A stretch of DNA of 64,000 bases, taken from assembly GCA_001931875.2 (NCBI GenBank), contig MSJH02000802.1, forward strand, positions 238,661-302,660. Reading direction: 5' to 3'. The DNA comes from Byssochlamys sp. IMV 00236. Lineage: Eukaryota; Ascomycota; Eurotiomycetes; Eurotiales; Thermoascaceae. Each line of letters begins with the position of its first letter. The stretch's first letter is position 1. Positions 1 to 12,541 of the stretch are shown one piece after another. The translations under genes and the position numbers were made by a program. Under the pieces are notes generated by a model. It did no database searches. It was given only the letters and a program-made list of their open reading frames with translations, and was not told where the DNA came from.

Positions 1-682
1 CGACCGGAGCAAGTGGATGAGCTTATGATTGGCGATGTTGAATATGAGGTCAGTTCCGTTGTGATTTCTTAGCTAAATTCATTAAAGCTGACATTGTTTC
101 TAGTCTGTTATCTGGCGAAATGGAGTCGAGCTTCTCGACGGTCAGACTATCACAGCCGCCTTTGAGCAGAACCCAGAATGGGGCACCAAGCTCCGAAAGC
201 TTTACCACGTCGTTCCGGACAGACCAACCGCTTGCAAACTGGGCGCATTGGACCTCGTGAATGATGCCCGATACACCCTTCCGGTAGAGCTCATTTCGGA
301 GAAAGTCCAAGCCGCAAAGAAGTCTGTCTACAGATATGTAATCGACCAACCTAACCCTTTCCAGCCGTCCAGCAGAGCGCACCATGCAGTGGACCTGCTC
401 TTTCTCTTTGGGGGCGTGGACCTCTCGCACAACCCATCTGCAGAGGCTGTCGGCCAAGAACTACGAAACCGCTGGATACAATTCATCAACGGCGAAGCAC
501 CATGGCCAACTGAGCGCAGGTTTGCATTTGGACCACTGGGAGAATGCAAGGAGATCAACGAAGAGCAGTTTGCGGCGCGGCGGAGAGTCCCACAGGTAAA
601 GGCTCTGAAGGAGGCTGGTACAGGCGTCTATCTCCCTATCGTATTTGCGTTGACCGCAGGAAGGATAAGCTTGTTGAATTAG
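1..682 (+). CDS. Carboxylesterase (type B, alpha/beta hydrolase), 3' part
   Basis: This is the last ~210 residues of a carboxylesterase/lipase-type alpha/beta hydrolase; the start and the catalytic serine region lie left of the window. Codons 1-48 read RPEQVDELMIGDVEYE. An intron at 49-103 (gtcagt...ttctag) joins this to SVIWRNGVELLDG, and the frame then stays open to the stop at 682. The C-terminal segment DLLFLFGGVDLSHNPSAE followed by a W-x2-FI-x-GEAPW motif is typical of the fungal family, where the C-terminus packs against the hydrolase core. The catalytic His is probably in SRAHHAVDLLF. The natural substrate cannot be told from this fragment. Confidence 0.8.
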
Positions 683-757
683 AGAACGTGATAATGGTTA
701 TACAGAACAAATTTCATACTTGCACTCTGCACTGTACCCCAGTTTGGCGAACTAAAT

Positions 758-3700
758 CTATTCAGAATCCGAATATACAATGCCCAGGATTAATCTTCCA
801 TCGCCCATGTTGAACCCCCAGAGACCTTGTGCCGCCTTGTTCGGTAGATCCTGTGGCGTCCCCGATTTGCGACGGCCATCACTGTAGATAGTATAGTCTG
901 TATATTTGCGCATTGATAAATCGAATTCCTGGTGTACAGTGCCTGTTGGGTCTGACATTTCCGTAGGTCCGCCAGCCAATGTATGGAGGTCTGTATCGCG
1001 TCGATCGCGTGGATCTTTGCCGTGAAACTAAACACCATAAGCACGGAACTGGGCATACGGAATTTACCACCACATACAGTAATCTCAAGAATTCCGTATA
1101 GCCCCGATTTTATCTCCAAACGGGATATTATCTCGTTCTCCCAAAGTTGTACTTCACCACTGCGCTCCCCAAATACATAACCGACGGAACGCTTGATTCC
1201 TGAATTGTAGATGAATTCCAAGCCTGTGATGTATTTAACCCCACAATTGGAGTTTCGATATGCTGTAATGGAGACAACTCGATCGGGCTTGCCCTCAAGG
1301 CTCATGTCTTCCCAAAGAGCCCTCTCTGCAGCCATCCATGGAAACCTGGAAGAATAACTGGACGGGTGCCAAAGGACGATGCGCTCCGAACCTGTGACTG
1401 GTAATAAGAGGACTCGAGGATGGTCCCATTTGGCATTGAATGCCCAGGCAAAAAAGGCCTAGATGTTAAGGAAGATTAGCTAACGTCGGTGGATGGCAAG
1501 TGGATTGACGTACGAGTCTTTCCAGCCTATTTTCTCTGAATCGTAACTCAATATACTCCCCGACTGGAAGTAATTCTGCACTCTGGACGATCTTGAGCCT
1601 TTTCTGTGAGGTTAAAATAGACAGTCGGTCTATCCGGCCGCGGGGAAAGTTCTCGTCGAAAGAAACATCGAGTTTAGACATGCATATAGATACCTCGACA
1701 ATCCTTTCATCTGGGTCGAGGTCAACGGCATCTACCTCTGAAATCCACTGCCCAATAATCTGCGAAGGTTGTTGGTCGAAGTAATCTAACCATAACCCGG
1801 ATATCTCCCTCGGTTTTCGGGGGCGAGATACAGATCCACAAGAAAAGCGTATGCGCCTAACAGCATCGAGTGGCGCATAGGTATAAGCCTTACATCCCGA
1901 AGCTATTCCCCCGATTAGGGATGAACCCACTGAGGAGCACAAGTCGGGAGCAGATAAAGCATGATCACCTTTGATATGGTGATTAGGGTATATCGATCCA
2001 ATATAGCTTGACATAATGTCACACTGTAAGCCCAAGGTTTGAAAAACTTGATTGCCAACCTGTAGAATGAAATGTGAGCAGGTGACATTGATATTACTTG
2101 AGGTGAAGATGTGTCACGAACCCCGAGTATCGATGTAAACCCAGTGATTATTTGGCCATGAGGGGCCTTTAGAGTCTCCTTTCTGTATGTAACGTCGTTA
2201 TACGAGCTTTCTTCGAAGGGCGCAAGAAATTGCTCCGGAATTGACTCCCCAGGACGTTCTAAATGGAGAGCATCTGGCATGAAGGTAGTATTCCTTCCAA
2301 AATTTGTCTTGACCTAAAGACACGATATCAGTTCTCCGTTAGTCTCAAAAAAAAGAAAAGAAAAAAAGAGCTTAACAGACCTGGAGAGACCAGAGGCCTA
2401 TAGAACTTGAGGCCTGTTCATAGGTTATTTCCGATATTCTTTCGCCGTCAGCTGCATTAAGAACGAATGAGACCTCAATACGGCCTTGTCTCCCGTACAG
2501 AACGGAGGAATTTCCCTCATAATCAAATGTAAAACCGACAAAAGCAGCCGTTTCATCTTCCATATGTGCAGCCATCCGGGTTATCTTCCCCAGACTTTCT
2601 CCTGCGGGACCCCCAAAGTCGATATTTAAAATGGGGTTGTAGGACTGATAAGGGAGATTGCTAGGTTTTGGGATAAGAGATGATGCGCGTGGATAATCTG
2701 GTGTCCAGACCGGCTGCACTTCGAATTCTTCAAATTTGGGTCTCTCTGAGACTTTATAGGCGTGGTCAATATTATTACTTTGTTCAGCATCCACCAGCGC
2801 GAGGCTAATTAGCTTGAAGGCCTAAAAGAAAAGTTAAATGGGCGCCAATCTATTCGGGGAATTACTTACATCGAAGCTGCCAGCGAGCTTAAAAGAGCTG
2901 GTCTCGCATCGGAGGCATAACGTTCCAAATGCAATATCAGGTTCGCCTTTCCCGATATTTCCTACCCACGTTGACATGTGTCTGTGGGAGCGTGCATCCA
3001 GAATAATTCTAACACCAACAATACCGTCGTCACATGTCGCCAGTTCAAAGCCGGCAAACCTTTCCTCTGGTGAGATCAGCAAGAGACCCTCTGAACTTGA
3101 CGTAATATAGCCAAGGGAACATTCGGATGCGACATCTGGCTTAGTGAACAGCCGGATGCCTGAAACAAATATCCGCGCATTGAATTCGACCGTAGAAATA
3201 CCAACTGCAGATATAGACTGTGCTTTTATCGAAGTATGAAGGCTCCTGATGAAGATCTCTCGAGATCCGACACGTAATAATTCGCTGTCTCCGGCCAGTA
3301 ATTCAGTAACGATGATTTTAGGCGGTGATAGTTTCTCAAGAGACCCGTTTTGTAGCCCGCCGAGAGAGAAATCAGACCAAGATGTTGCAATACCATGTAA
3401 ACGGATGCCCTGTAAGTGCAAACTTAGAAAAGAGGCGTTCCTGCTGATTATTTGCCATATCCTTTTCCGATTCTCCAAGCGTGGAAAAAACTGTGGAGTT
3501 CGTAATGCATGCTTGATTCCGAAGTAAAGACTGCGCCAATCGTAATGATTACCTAAGTGAGTAGGCAGGGCAAAGCCCATCTCAAAGTCAGGTGAAAATC
3601 GACTTCTCCAGAAGAACTGTGATAGAGCATCGACACTAGATCTCATGGAAACCGATCTAGACGCTAATCGCAGATTCTGAATGTCGTTAGGTGGCATCCA

Positions 3701-4417
3701 TGTCAGTATAAGATGGATGATCTCCATAGGAAGTTTTGCGAAAACATCAAGAGAGGAGACCTCTTCAGAAGCAATAGCCTTGTTATGATGTTTCGGTGGC
3801 ACATGGACAGGACCTAAATAATGGATGATATCATCTATACCGGCAAATCTGGAAGGATCAAGTGCATAATAGATATATCCTCTGCTAACCATCTCTCGCA
3901 AAGGATCATCACGCCTATCACAATCCTGAAAGTTCGTTGCGCCTCCGAAGTCATGCCCAGATCGAATAAAGTTCGTTTCATTCCAAGTTGTGCAATACAA
4001 GATGTAGAATAATAAAGTGGCGAGTTGACCCGTATCGGCAAGGGAACAAGATGTTCTTTCGCGCAAGATCTCCCAACATGCTGCGTGGAATGTAAAGGAC
4101 CAGACGAAATGATCAGGGTCGTAGAAATATCCGTATGATTCCAACAATACCCCTGGAGTTCGGTAGGAATGATCCGGATCCTGCGGTGCGACAATAAACT
4201 GCGATGCGTCAAGATATCCGACACCAGTGAGATAGACAGTATGGTTTGACTCCATACGCCGTACTAGAGGACACCGACGTGAGCATTGGATAATACATGA
4301 AAACGGCAATATGCACGAACCAGCTCTGATCTCTCGATGCCATTGCCATTTCAAATCCTTAGTCGGTGGGCCACGTCCCGGAATGTAGACGCCACATATC
4401 GTGCAGAAGGTGAGCAT
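758..4417 (-). CDS. Large fungal F-box protein
   Basis: A predicted 1124-residue F-box protein, probably a substrate adaptor of an SCF ubiquitin ligase. The F-box is near residues 230-265 (LPMEIIHLILTWMPPNDIQN). A Cys-rich N-terminus (FCTICGVYIPG, then several more Cys) and a long beta-rich C-terminal region follow the pattern of a widespread ascomycete F-box family. I read six exons: 4417-2870, 2821-2381, 2313-2098, 2059-1514, 1458-1068 and 990-758. Each junction has GT...AG and keeps frame. The third intron is only 38 nt. The last intron (1067-991) decides the C-terminus: splicing gives CGDLHTLAGG and an end near GLWGFNMGDGRLI, while reading through gives a less protein-like tail ending at 790. 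The target is unknown. Confidence 0.8.
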
Positions 4418-4736
4418 CTGAAGCTTCTCTCCAGCGGTCTGGCGAGAATGGCCCGCTTCGTCATCTGAGCCTCCTGCTCTAAACGACAGATTGAAATATC
4501 CTGAACCTCTTAATAGGAAAGCTTGAATTCGGCAATCCAGCTGCGTGTCGGGAGAAGCTAGTTAGGTATTTTTGTTGGACGTCCCCCTGGCCACTAGTGG
4601 CCACGTGATCCATGTCAGGATATATGCCGACCCCTAGTTAACTCGTAATTATTATTAAAAAGCAAGCCAGCTTCACCGCTTCCTTCGATAACTAATAATA
4701 CCTCTGACTAGATGACTACCTAAGCTAGTTAGCCGG
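4418..4736. other. Intergenic, F-box promoter side
   Basis: Upstream region of the F-box gene. It holds a short palindrome (ggccactagtggcc near 4590) and an AT-rich run, and no gene that I can see. Confidence 0.5.
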
Positions 4737-5117
4737 GTGAGCGGAGATCTTCGACAACATCTAGAAACTGGAGAGATAGAAAAGCTTAGATTCCTAGCCA
4801 ATAGCTCCTCCGACCTTGAAGAAAGACAAATCTTCATTGTCGAATGCAAGCGGCCTAGTAAAGATACTCCTGCGGAGTGGGAAGCTACAGCTGGTCAATT
4901 GAGCCATTACTGTGAACAGAATCTGACCGGTTCGACAAAGATATTTGGGGCTACTGCTATCGGTACCAAAGTCAAATTTTGGAGATACAGTATTCCAAAC
5001 CTCACGGAACTACACGGCGGAGTGTACGATCTCTCGGATCAATCAGGACGTGACAATACCGAGCAGTCCTTACTGTATATCCGGGACAATGGTTGGGCTT
5101 GGACTGCGTCCGGATAG
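4737..5117 (+). pseudogene. Fragment of a nuclease-fold-like fungal hypothetical protein
   Basis: An open frame of ~126 codons with no ATG and a stop just upstream, so it is a fragment. The text FIVECKRPSKDTPAEWEATA, then GQLSHYCEQN and TKIFGATAIGTKVKFWRY, resembles the C-terminal half of a large fungal hypothetical family that carries the E-x-K signature of the PD-(D/E)XK nuclease-like fold. Residues typical of the middle of that domain are present, but the N-terminal half is absent. A missed upstream exon is possible, but I see no convincing splice acceptor. Function of the family is unknown. Confidence 0.5.
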
Positions 5118-5577
5118 CCATGGGCCGTTCAGTATGAAATGCCTGGCATTTACAACACGATGCGGAGGAACACGACCAGATCTTGGTGAACTGGCGAGCT
5201 AGATGGCTACAGTAGCGGCAGTGCGTGGAAAGTTGATTTCTTGGTAGCAGGATAGGGGCTTGGGGTAACTCTCAGTGTCATATATTCGGAAAGTCCTGGA
5301 GACTCGTGCATATAACTTCTTGGTAGCGAGACAAATCAGATAGTTTTTGCAACCGGTTCACGTCATCACAAATTGATCGCCTTGTCTGGTAATCGGCCTC
5401 TATTTTGGTCCCCGCGCTACGGGTCTAAGCCTAAAAATAGCAATCAACGCGCGATCATTAAGACTGAAACTTGTACATTCGCATATATAACAGGCTAACT
5501 TATGCATAAACTATCATGTCCAAGAGAATATCACAGACTGGAAACTATATGGGATATCAATTATCGCACAATGGGAA
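5118..5577. other. Intergenic
   Basis: Lies between the nuclease-fold fragment and the 3' end of the homogentisate dioxygenase. No coding signal seen. Confidence 0.5.
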
Positions 5578-7409
5578 TCAGTGGACGCCATTTCCAACCC
5601 CGTTGGAGTGGATGGACAGACCCTTAGCCTTCTTAGCCAGGATCTCCTCTACCTCTTTAGCGTGGCTCGAGAAGTTGTCGACCAAGTTATCCCACATCTT
5701 GGGCTCGTGTTCGTGCTTCTTGTCGCTGTTCCAGGCGTAATCGGTGATCGTGAACGGGCGGCTAGACTCGAACATAAAGGCAATCGAGCCCTGGGAGATC
5801 TGCATAATTGGCGGTGCCTGCTCGGAAGCGGCCTTGAATTCTTCATACGCGACACCGTGGGGGACCACTATGAAGAACTGTTAGTCGAGTTCACATTGAG
5901 CCAGGGTAAGAGGGAAAACGTACTTCCACATTCGAAAGACACACTTCCAGGCTTGAACTCATCGGAACGACCGGCATAATCTCCATAGAGAAGACCCATA
6001 AGTTCCGAAGCGACGTTCCGATGATAGTAAGGGGGACGGTATGTGTCTAACACGGGTCAGTTATTGAATGTTCTACGAGAACTCGTCCACACTCACGTGA
6101 AGCAACATCCCATCTGGGAGAGAAAATAAGGAGATCAGCCAGGGGAGCCGTGGGATCGCGGGATTTTGCGGTCAGGATGCAGAAGATCGACGGATCGATG
6201 TGATCGACTGAGATAGAACCAACGTTGACGAATTTGGTCATATCGTACTTGTACGGAACCTATGGATTGTGAGCCTTGATGAATCCAGAGGGAATTTGAT
6301 AATAACATACATAGTTTCCGTGCCAGGCGACAACGTCGAACGGGCTGTGATTCTGAGTGCTCTTGAAGAACTTGCCTCCCAGCTTGTAGACAATCTCCCA
6401 TGGCTCTTTGATGATTTCGTACTTCGCAACAGGAGTCAGGAAGTCGCGTGAATTGGCCAGGCCATTGGCGCCCAGCGGTCCCAGTTCGGGAAGCTCAAAG
6501 TTAGCTCCCCAGATCTCCAGGATATAGCCCCGGGATGGGCCATCAGGTAGTTCGACTCGGAATCTGAGGCCGCGCTGAATAACGACAAACTCACCCGGCT
6601 GGACAAAGATGGGTCCAAACTCGGTCTGAATGTCCAAAGCTCCCTGCTGGGGAAGGATGCAGAAATCGCCGTCTGAGTTTACGAAGGCCTTCTTCTTCAT
6701 GCCGGCATTGGCGGTATAGACATGCGTGGCAAGACCCTCCCTCAGTGTGGGATCGCCAGATCCAGCGACAGTCTTCAGGCCATCAACGAAATCAACTTCT
6801 CCCGAAGTTGGGATATCGAACGGTCTCCATGCAAGCTGGGTTGGCGACACGTGGACTCTGGGGTTGATGGGCAGGAAGTTGGCCTCCGTGTCCTTGTTAT
6901 CCGGCAGGTCCGTCTATCTAAAGGTTAGTATGACCAATTGAAACAACGTGGTTGTGCATACAAATCCTTGGTGTGCCACTGCTGGGCGAGCACGATAGAG
7001 CCATGCTTTCTTGTTAGAATGGCGAGGAGCCACGAAGGCGGATGCAGTGATCTGTTCCGCGTAGAGACCGAAACGGACATTTCGGGGGTTGTTCTGGCCC
7101 TGTGGAATGGTGCCAGGAACAGCCTCGGATACGAAACTGTTATTCCCCTTACATCAGCGTGTTGAAATGCTAGATGCAGACTTCGTTATCACATACTGGT
7201 TGCCAAATCCAGCTTGGTACTATGTCTTCGTTAGCGCAAGTAGTTGATAGGGGAAGTACATTTCAGTAGCCAATGAGATAATTTACCTCGTAGGGATCAT
7301 TCTTTCTCGTGTTAAAAGATGGGATTGCACCATCTTTCTGAGTCTCCGCCCAGTGAAATATCTTCTGATACTCCTGGGGGTCCGAGAGACCGCTTGTTGA
7401 TGCTGGCAT
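5578..7409 (-). CDS. hmgA: Homogentisate 1,2-dioxygenase
   Basis: Opens the ring of homogentisate to maleylacetoacetate in the catabolism of phenylalanine, tyrosine and phenylacetate. It is a cytosolic non-haem Fe(II) enzyme. Seven exons: 7409-7287, 7219-7197, 7136-6962, 6913-6311, 6259-6097, 6046-5924 and 5867-5578. They give about 499 residues, somewhat longer than the ~445 of the human enzyme. Exon 2 is a 23-nt micro-exon encoding YQAGFGN. The iron ligands are present: His and Glu in YYHRNVASELMG and His in ECGMVPHGV. Other family marks are WHGNYVPYKYDMTKFVNVG and FTITDYAWN near the C-terminus. In A. nidulans hmgA neighbours fahA and maiA; neither is seen here, so this may be a relocated or second copy. 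Confidence 0.95.
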
Positions 7410-8951
7410 GATGGACAAACTTTCGATCTGACTTCAGCACGTAAGGAAGAAGGTACTTAATCAAGTTTCACCTAAGGATGAGTAGTATTAAAACCGACAG
7501 AACGAACTGCCTTAAGTCCGTCAGGAGCGTCCGTTCATATACATGAAGCCCCGGCCTCTCATCCTCCGCTCTCCGTGGGGCTGACGACATCTGATGAGTA
7601 CAGTAAGATCTTTGTCAGGACCGGGACCTTTCTCAAACAGTATAAGCTGCGACAATCTATGGGTCATGTCGGATCATGGACCTCGACTTCTACCGGTTGA
7701 TGGTATGTCTCGTGCGCGTCCAGAGAGGAATTGCTCTCTATCTTGGCGACCGGGGAGGATTGAGTTTTGCCGTGGAGATCCCAGTGGATCACCGGGGAGT
7801 GAGGAGGATGTGGGGTATATCTATGCCATATGGTAAATCATCTTCAGCAAGACGAACAGCATCAGGAAATGGCTGCTAGATACGGAGTAATTTGAGCCTC
7901 CGGAGCGCTGCTTAACAGTGTCGAACACCGAAGTCGACTCCGTAGTTCCGGCCAATCCCCACAACGGGGTCATCTACAACGGGGCTGACCAAGCCTCTGT
8001 GGAGAGCTTCCTGCTATAGACGGGATTCATCACTCCCTCAACTGCCGAAGTTATCCATAGTCTACTCCTCAAGAATCTTCTCGATGTTCTGAAACCGACC
8101 TCTGTTCGAAAGGTTTGTCATGCAGCTTCAAGTCTGGAAGCTTCAAGTCCAGACCGATTTTTGGCGAAGAGGTGGTTCGTAACAGTCAAGATGCCCCAAC
8201 CTTTACAGTGCTGATCAAGAGAGTAACGGACAGGGTGAAATATTCTCGGTCTCCTTGATGAATTATCGCAGTTTCAATCATTTTGCAGCGTCTTTTTGGT
8301 TCCGTACCCACTTCAGACTCCAGAGTGTCTTTCTCTCTGTAGACTGTCGGAGATTTCTCGCGGCGGAAGAGTGTAAGCACTGGGATGGTGTTGGTAACTA
8401 GATCGGTCCTAACGAGTTAATGGATTTGGTCTTCAGTATCTACTGACTGACAAGGCGAGTAGAAGAACGGGTAACTAAGTAACCTATGAGTGTAGAGCTA
8501 AAACGTCCTGTCCTTTCAGGGAACATATATAATCAAAATATGTAAGATGGATGAGTGGAGTGGGAATGTCTGAATATATAGCTGACGGTCTTCGCTCGTA
8601 AGTTCCGCTTCATGCGATACGACTCAATAGAGCGACGAAAGGACCACTGCTCAGTGGCCCTGATTAGTCCCCGTTATGCGTACGGCCTCTCAATGTGTTG
8701 GACAGGGAATCTTTAGAGCGCCTGGGCGCATACTTCAGCATAATATCAACGGTAATTGATGATTAGGAAGGTAGAAATGACCAGGTTGAATTCATGGTCA
8801 GTGATTTATTTACTCGAGAATTCGTGCTTAACGTGCAAGTATCTACGTTCCATAGAAAAAAAAATGGAGCGTCACTCATCGATCTTTCACATTGGTATCC
8901 AATATATTACAATATGGAGCCTCCTCAAAACTGAGATCTGCCCCCCATGTG
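7410..8951. other. Long intergenic region upstream of hmgA
   Basis: 1.5 kb between the hmgA start and the end of the Zn2Cys6 gene. Scattered short frames around 7590-7880 (GC-richer) might be a decayed gene, but I could not match any frame to a family. Otherwise it is the hmgA promoter region. Confidence 0.4.
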
Positions 8952-11097
8952 TCAAGTGACCTTTAATGGCCGTTTGACGAATTCATCAAGCTCTGACCAT
9001 TGACTCTTCAATGCTTCAACTATCCAACATGTGTTCCATCCCATGCCTTCCTTGACTCTCTTTAAGTAGTCAATGGCACCCCTGCGTTGTGCCTCGTGCG
9101 ATAAGCAATATCCATCTAGATGAGAATCAGTACCACTAGCAGGGCAACAGTCGAAATTGAAAGGTATTTATGCCTACAACTACAGATAAAGTGACTCGCA
9201 GTAAAGTGCGCATTTTCAGCTGTGTCGTTTGAAATGGCGATTCCAATTATATCAGCCAAGTAAGAGGCAGCAGCAACCTGATGCTAGTTAGCATATATCG
9301 TGGATTAGCTTAATGGGTAATTATTTCATGTCTACCTCGGCAATGCGCATCACCTTTGCAGCCTCGAATCCGCCTGCAGATTGAGCGAGTGGTTTATGAA
9401 TGGTTAGTAGAAGCATTGCACCGTAATAGTACTGCATGCCAACGGCTATTCCAAAAAGTCAGTACATGTCTTCTGATGATCAAAAGAACGGCCGTACCTG
9501 CAGCGGAAGATAGCATCCAGAACTCTGGAAATATTTTCCCACCATCTGGGTCTGCTTCGCCATGGTTTAGTGGGGTAAATGATGCCGGCTTAGAATCATG
9601 CCAGCTCTCGATTTCCCTTTGTAGGAAGTACCAGTCCTCTGGACTTTTGTGATACTCTGCCCCATTATATATGTAACGTAAAATCTTCGCAAACAGAAAC
9701 ACAATAACATTAGTATAAGAGCCATCATCGCGGAGTCGAAATGCGTCAGAAAGCTCATAATTTTCGAGACGTAGTTCCAACGGTTCGTGTAGCACCAATG
9801 AGACATATATAGCCTGCCGAAGGAAGAGCCAGCTTGTAGCTTCGACCAATCCTCCAGAAGCAGAGAATTTGGCAACAGCATTGAGTAGACTGGTGGACCC
9901 TAGAAAATGTCGTCTTTCATCTGTCTGGTTCTCGAGTTCTTCGTAATGGCGTAAAAGCACAACTGTAACGAGGAGATTCCCGTCGTATGTCTCCTCCGGG
10001 CGACTGAGAGCCGGAATCAAGAGCTCCAGGCAGTGGCCATGGTAGGTACTACCTTCGAGTTCACCGGAGCCTCGCATGATCGAATCATGGCGAGATGCCA
10101 CAGCTAAAAGAGCGAACAGCAGCATTGGTTCGTGTAGCGCGCGTCGAGGTACTTCGTTCCCGAAATGGCACTTCGCGTCTGATATGTCCAACTTGGAGGT
10201 TGTAAGTAAGGGCCATTCGCATAGTTCAGCTACAGACATGGAACGGGGCTCTATGTAGGACTTACCCATGGTGACATCTTCTGAACAAATAGCCGAAGAA
10301 GAAATGCCTCGCGTGGAGATAGAAAAGAATGGGCAGAATCTCGAGGACGAAAACCCGGGGAAGCAAATACTTGGTCAAGCGACGTCGGCGACCCAAAGTA
10401 ATGCGTCCTTACAGGTGACGAGACTTCGTGTAAGCGGTTTGTATTTGTTGGTGATGGTTGTGCATTATCAATTGGATCTGCTTGGCCCGAGACAATTGTA
10501 TGACCGTCTCGCGTTGCGTGTCCTCCTAATGTGGGTTGGCACTCTGCGTGCGACGGACTCCAACCAGAAAACGAAGCAGAGTCAGCAGAAGCTCGATTGT
10601 TTGTAGATTGGTCTTCGTTCCTGGAAGAATGATGATGTGTGAAGAAAGATGGCAAGGGTCCGCTGTGGCCCTCTTCATCTAGGCCGTGCTCGTTGGAGAT
10701 ATCGCTGTTTCCATCTACAAAGTGAACTATAGTAGACTTCGTTAGTTATCAATTTCGATCCTGTTCTCAATACGGAAAGTATTGCAGCGAGAACTCTAGA
10801 AGGCAAAAGACAATCATGCCAGTGAACATTCATAACAAGAGAGGAAACCAGAATAGATGAATACATACGTGGCTTCGAAACTTCGACCCATGGCTGCCCT
10901 TTATCCCACTGGAGTATGAATCTCGATCGTGCGTCTCCTTCTTTTTGATATATATGACGGACAACCTTGAAGCGATAACGAGGCGCAAACTGACATCGAC
11001 GACCGGTATCCGCACACTTATTGCACGTGGAAGCGCCCTCAAGAATAACACATTTGCTATGACGACGTCGGCAATTTCTGCATCCTACCTTTACCAT
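8952..11097 (-). CDS. Zn2Cys6 transcription factor (fungal_trans_2 type)
   Basis: A nuclear regulator of about 585 residues. The N-terminal zinc cluster is complete (GCRNCRRRHSKCVI, then CNKCADTGRRC). It is followed by a Ser/Pro/His-rich linker and a regulatory region with the family signature LDISDAKCHFGNEVPRRALH. Exons: 11097-10869, 10714-10266, 10191-9498, 9445-9336, 9293 to about 9180, and about 9117-8952. The fifth donor has two equivalent choices (GT at the end of FIC or just after). The C-terminus reads GMGWNTCWIVEALKSQW, as in related factors. It lies between hmgA and the P450/reductase pair, so it is the natural candidate for a local regulator of aromatic or xenobiotic metabolism. 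That role is inferred from position only. Confidence 0.85.
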
Positions 11098-12541
11098 AGT
11101 GAGGATTAGGATGATGATTGCTATTCAACTCTGCGTGTTGCGTAAAGAGTTCTGTTACTGATTTCCTACCAACGCGGAGCCCCCGCATTGAGGATGCGGG
11201 GGTCTATTGCCGGGAGCGCCACAACTTCCCGACATGAGTAAGTGCGAAATGCAGATTTGACGATTGTCTGTCCAGATATTATTATATCTATGGCCATGTG
11301 ATACCCATTGGCGGTGCGACTCCAGACACCATGGCAGTGTTACGACTATGGAGACTGTATACCTACCCTTTATCTTTGTCCAAGGAGACCTTGGGACATT
11401 CAGTCTTCTTGGTGTCCATACTGGAGGTCTTTAATTATGCGAAGTACAAAAGACTAATGAGATTGACAACATGAAATCAGTATATCGATGGTTAGATACA
11501 CAAATACTTGGCAAAGGCTCTTGGGTTCTAGCCAAAAGCCTTGAGCCGTCATTTATGTTCACAGCGACTACGTATAATAGTGTCTATCATCTATAGCGCT
11601 GTACTCTGCACAAGACCCCAAGATACCCCAGATTCCCCGGCAAACGCTTATCTGAACAGCAGCCATTCTCAAGTACTCATCCAGCCCTGTCCCCATGGGG
11701 AAGATGGCGCTAAATGTGTGAAAGACACCGCCCATTCACTGCCAAGACACGTATGGAGGAGGCGTTTATCTAATTCAGACATGAGCGCTGCTAAAGGGCA
11801 GTTTTCCCCGCTGGTCTGTGCAATACATTGGCAAAGAAGATATCGGAGACGGCATTTGACCATCAGAAGCCGAAGAGGGCTGGCTCCTTGGCCTCTGTCA
11901 ACACACTCTGCTGTCATCGAAAATGTCCCTTCAAAAATCGATTACCCACCACACTATCCCCTGCAAAATGAAGACCAATTGACGTATAGATAACATGGGT
12001 TAATCCAGATTCATCAATGCTCGATTCGATGGTGGATTCATGGGTGCTGTTCCGTTTGCCAGGCGGCAACGCTCTTTGCGGGGAGACTTACCCCATACGC
12101 GAGCTTTATTAGCCACCGTTGACCCCTGGCAGGAGGTAAGTAAGCAATCGATCCATCTCTAGAAAGTGGAATGCAGTGCTACTATCAGTTGTCTAGGACT
12201 CTCTCCAGGGAAGGCAAGTCTGTTTCGATTTGGTAATTTGGACATGCCCTCCATCAGGTGCCATTTCAAGCAGATTCGCGCATGGCGAAATGGGAAAGTT
12301 CCAAGAGGCCCAGAAGCCAAATAGCATAAACAATATGATATCTCCCAAGTCAATAATTATTTTTAACCAGCCTGTGCACTTTCTGTCTACAGCAGTTATT
12401 TAAAGTCTCAGTCGTCAGCCATTTTAGGACCTCTGGTTAGCTTACTTATCCTACTTGTCTTTTACGACTCGACTCGACCGTTCTTTGGCTTCTCTTTCGA
12501 TTCATCTGCCGGAGACGAGATCAAGACAGAAATCAGACTTC
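11098..12541. other. Divergent promoter region, regulator/P450
   Basis: 1.4 kb shared by the Zn2Cys6 gene (leftward) and the P450 (rightward). It contains the perfect palindrome listed separately at 11180. A frame at 11541-11993 has no ATG and no family resemblance. Confidence 0.5.
11180..11202. promoter_or_regulatory. Perfect 9-bp palindrome with two CreA-type sites
   Basis: cccccgcat-tgagg-atgcggggg, two perfect 9-bp arms around 5 nt, about 80 bp upstream of the Zn2Cys6 start codon. Each arm contains GCGGGG, which fits the SYGGRG consensus of the carbon catabolite repressor CreA, in inverted orientation. The symmetry could equally be a site for a dimeric zinc-cluster factor. The arms are seen in the sequence; the binding is inferred. 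Confidence 0.45.

Noticed and set aside
790..990. Apparent frameshift at the C-terminus of the F-box gene
   Set aside because: A 77-nt intron (1067-991, gtaaat...atacag) restores the more protein-like frame, so no mutation is needed.
11541..11993. 150-codon rightward frame before the P450
   Set aside because: It starts without ATG, has low-complexity Arg/Ser text, and the opposite strand is equally open.
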